6,331 bases of DNA from Planctomycetaceae bacterium (GTDB taxonomy: Bacteria > Planctomycetota > Planctomycetia > Pirellulales > UBA1268), in assembly GCA_003488325.1 (NCBI GenBank), contig DNLZ01000450.1:1-6331 (forward strand), given 5' to 3'. Both the position numbers and the translations under genes were made by a program. Under the pieces are notes generated by a model. That model was not told the DNA's origin. It did not search any database and saw only the letters and a list, made by a program, of their open reading frames with translations. Of the stretch, positions 4,701-6,331 are shown piece by piece; positions within the stretch are counted from its first letter, which is position 1, and every line of letters starts with the position of its first letter.

Positions 4701-6331
4701 ATGCACGGACGATCCGGTTGCACCGGTCGGATCGCCTCGATCGTGGTGATCATCCTCGTCGAGATGCTGTCCGGTCACGCTCTCGTCCGCGACGGCACGT
4801 GGCCGGGGAGCGCGTCCTGCGCCGAGCCATTTGGCATCGCCAGCCCGGTGACGTTGCTCGAGGATCTCGCGCCGGTCGGCGCGGGCCCACCGCCGGGTGA
4901 CGTGGCGCTCGACGAGCTTCCGCCGGACGAGTCGATGCCCGTCGACCGATCCACCGCGACGGCCATCCACCGGGCCGCGGCCGGGTCCGCACCCGCCGGG
5001 GAGGATCCGCCGATCCACGACGTCGTCAACGGCCTGCCGCTGACCGTCCACTGGCATCACGGCCTCGCGCTCGAATCGCCGTCCCGCGACTTCGCGGTGA
5101 AGGTGGGCGGCCGCGTGCAGCTCGACACGTCGGCGTTCACCGAGGGCGCAGGGCCGGCCGCGCCCCCGGAGTTCGGCGGCCTCAATCCTCCGCTCAGCGG
5201 CGCCACGAACTTCCGGAGGGCGAGGATCCGCGTCGAGGGGCGGATGTACGAGGTCTACGACTGGGCGATGGAGTACGACTTCGCCAATCAGCTCGACGTG
5301 AACAACGAGGCCTTTCCCACCGAGCGGGACATCGGCCCGCTGCCGGCCATCACCGACGCCTGGGTGCAGATCCGCGAGCTCCCGGTGCTGGGCATCGTGC
5401 GCATCGGCAACCAGAAGGACCCCTTCGGATACGAGCACCTCACGAGCAGCCGCTGGCTCAACTTCATGGAGCGGTCCTTCACGATGGACGCGTTCGTGGG
5501 GCCGTTCAACAACGGCTTCCAGCCCGGCATCAAGATCCTCAACGCGTCGGACGACGGCCGCGTCATCTGGCAGGTCGGCGAGTTCAAGAACACGAGCAAT
5601 GTCTTCGGTGCGAGCGCCACCGACGGCGGGAGCCAGACCGTCGGGCGGCTCGTGGTGCTGCCGGTGTTCGAAGGGGAAGGGGAGCGGCTGGTGCACCTCG
5701 GCGTGGCCGGCAGGACCATGGGCCTCAAGCTCCTGCAGACCGAATTCGATCCCGCGACCGGGTTGCCGACGGGGCCGGAGGTGCCCGCCGTCCGCTTCCG
5801 CAGTCGTGGGGACGTGCGGAACGGGCCGCCAGGCCCGGTCAATTCGATCTATGCGGATGCCGGGCTGCTCGAGGGATCGTGGCAAAACATGATCGGCCTC
5901 GAATTCGTGGGGAACGACGGGCCGCTCTCCTGGCAGGCCGAGTACATCGGCTCGTGGCTCTATGACGCCGTGACCACGGGCAACGATCCGATCAACGCCG
6001 GCCGCCAGCCGCCGGCGGGCACGCCCGTCGGCACGGTCTTCTACCAGGGTGGCTACGTCGAGGTGCTCTACTTCCTCACGGGTGAGACCCGCACCTACTC
6101 GCGGCTGGAGGGCGTCTTCGATCGTCCGATCCCCCGCGACACCTTCTACGTGCTGCGCGGCGCCCGCCGACTGCTTTCGAGCCCCGGGGCATGGCAGGTG
6201 GGCGCCCGCTACAACTGCCTGTCGCTCAACGACGGCGAGGTGAACGGCGGCGTGCTCAACGCGGTGACCCTCGGGCTGAACTGGCTCTGGACCCCGAATG
6301 CCCGCGTCTACTTCAACTACGACTTCACCTA
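4701..6331 (+). CDS. OprO/OprP-family outer-membrane porin, C-terminus cut by the window edge
   Basis: Open frame of 543 codons from the ATG at 4701, running off the right edge after ...YFNYDFT. It has a signal peptide: Arg4 and Arg10, hydrophobic core IASIVVIILV (11-20), and likely cleavage after Ala27 or Ala41. Residues 42-110 are rich in Pro, Asp, Glu and Ala and look disordered. The barrel begins near 118 (LTVHWHHGLALES). Family-like strands follow: FAVKVGGRVQLDTSAF (131-146), FRRARIRVEGRMYEVYDWAMEYDF (171-194), ITDAWVQIRELPVLGIVRIGNQKDPFGYEHLTSSR (217-251) and a late GLNWLWTPNARVYFNYDFT. The length so far suggests only a few tens of residues are missing. OprP forms phosphate-selective trimers, but many relatives have other or unknown substrates. 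Lysine is scarce here, so phosphate selectivity is unproven. Its position after pitA supports a phosphate role. GGGA at 4689-4692, 8 nt before the ATG, is a weak ribosome binding site. Confidence 0.88.
   Translation, partial: MHGRSGCTGRIASIVVIILVEMLSGHALVRDGTWPGSASCAEPFGIASPVTLLEDLAPVGAGPPPGDVALDELPPDESMPVDRSTATAIHRAAAGSAPAGEDPPIHDVVNGLPLTVHWHHGLALESPSRDFAVKVGGRVQLDTSAFTEGAGPAAPPEFGGLNPPLSGATNFRRARIRVEGRMYEVYDWAMEYDFANQLDVNNEAFPTERDIGPLPAITDAWVQIRELPVLGIVRIGNQKDPFGYEHLTSSRWLNFMERSFTMDAFVGPFNNGFQPGIKILNASDDGRVIWQVGEFKNTSNVFGASATDGGSQTVGRLVVLPVFEGEGERLVHLGVAGRTMGLKLLQTEFDPATGLPTGPEVPAVRFRSRGDVRNGPPGPVNSIYADAGLLEGSWQNMIGLEFVGNDGPLSWQAEYIGSWLYDAVTTGNDPINAGRQPPAGTPVGTVFYQGGYVEVLYFLTGETRTYSRLEGVFDRPIPRDTFYVLRGARRLLSSPGAWQVGARYNCLSLNDGEVNGGVLNAVTLGLNWLWTPNARVYFNYDFT

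Noticed and set aside
4666..4749. 28-codon frame overlapping the porin start, possible leader peptide
   Set aside because: It has no ribosome binding site and no recognisable content, and it overlaps the porin signal peptide in another frame.
3200..4753. 517-codon open frame on the minus strand, opposite pitA
   Set aside because: It is antisense to a full-length conserved transporter, its composition is Arg/His-rich and featureless, and it is best explained by codon bias.
4701..4823. Lipoprotein signal on the porin (Cys40 in SASC)
   Set aside because: The cysteine is about 20 residues past the hydrophobic core, with Ser rather than Leu at -3, so it does not form a lipobox.
4518..5885. 455-codon minus-strand frame opposite the porin
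   Set aside because: It is antisense to the porin frame, which has a signal peptide and barrel strands. The minus frame resembles no protein family.
1..6331. CRISPR arrays, insertion sequences, tRNA or rRNA genes, defence or toxin systems
   Set aside because: No regularly spaced repeats, transposase motifs, terminal inverted repeats, tRNA arms or rRNA segments were found. All substantial coding sequence is accounted for by four housekeeping or envelope genes.

Overview
The window is GC-rich, gene-dense DNA from a Gram-negative (two-membrane) bacterium. An outer-membrane porin of the OprO/OprP type fixes the envelope type. The high GC, the near absence of Shine-Dalgarno sequences before two of the four genes, and the style of the porin (long proline/acid-rich leader before the barrel) fit a planctomycete best. 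That is an inference from sequence style, and other high-GC diderm phyla are not excluded.

Layout from left to right. Positions 1-127 hold no gene I can support, only a doubtful 20-codon reading frame on the minus strand. A compact hairpin at 128-153 lies just past the stop of surE. surE (161-928, minus) encodes a survival-protein-E nucleotidase. A 203-bp divergent promoter region (929-1131) separates it from guaA (1132-2700, plus), a complete two-domain GMP synthase. After a 196-bp gap comes pitA (2897-4492, plus), a full-length PitA-type low-affinity phosphate symporter. A 208-bp gap with two strong hairpins (4513-4581 and 4597-4619) follows. Last is an OprP-like porin (4701 to the window edge, plus), cut off at its C-terminus.

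How they fit together: SurE removes phosphate from nucleoside monophosphates, and GuaA makes GMP. The two share a promoter region but are divergently transcribed, so any link is loose. PitA (inner membrane) and the OprP-like porin (outer membrane) are the more meaningful neighbours: together they could form a two-membrane route for phosphate or metal-phosphate. The hairpins between them suggest they are not simply one transcript, and I see no Pho-box-like repeats.

The four genes belong to well-known families, and I do not see an undescribed system here. The points most worth a second look are the probable leaderless surE transcript, the nested hairpins between pitA and the porin gene, and the unusual N-terminal spacer and low lysine content of the porin.
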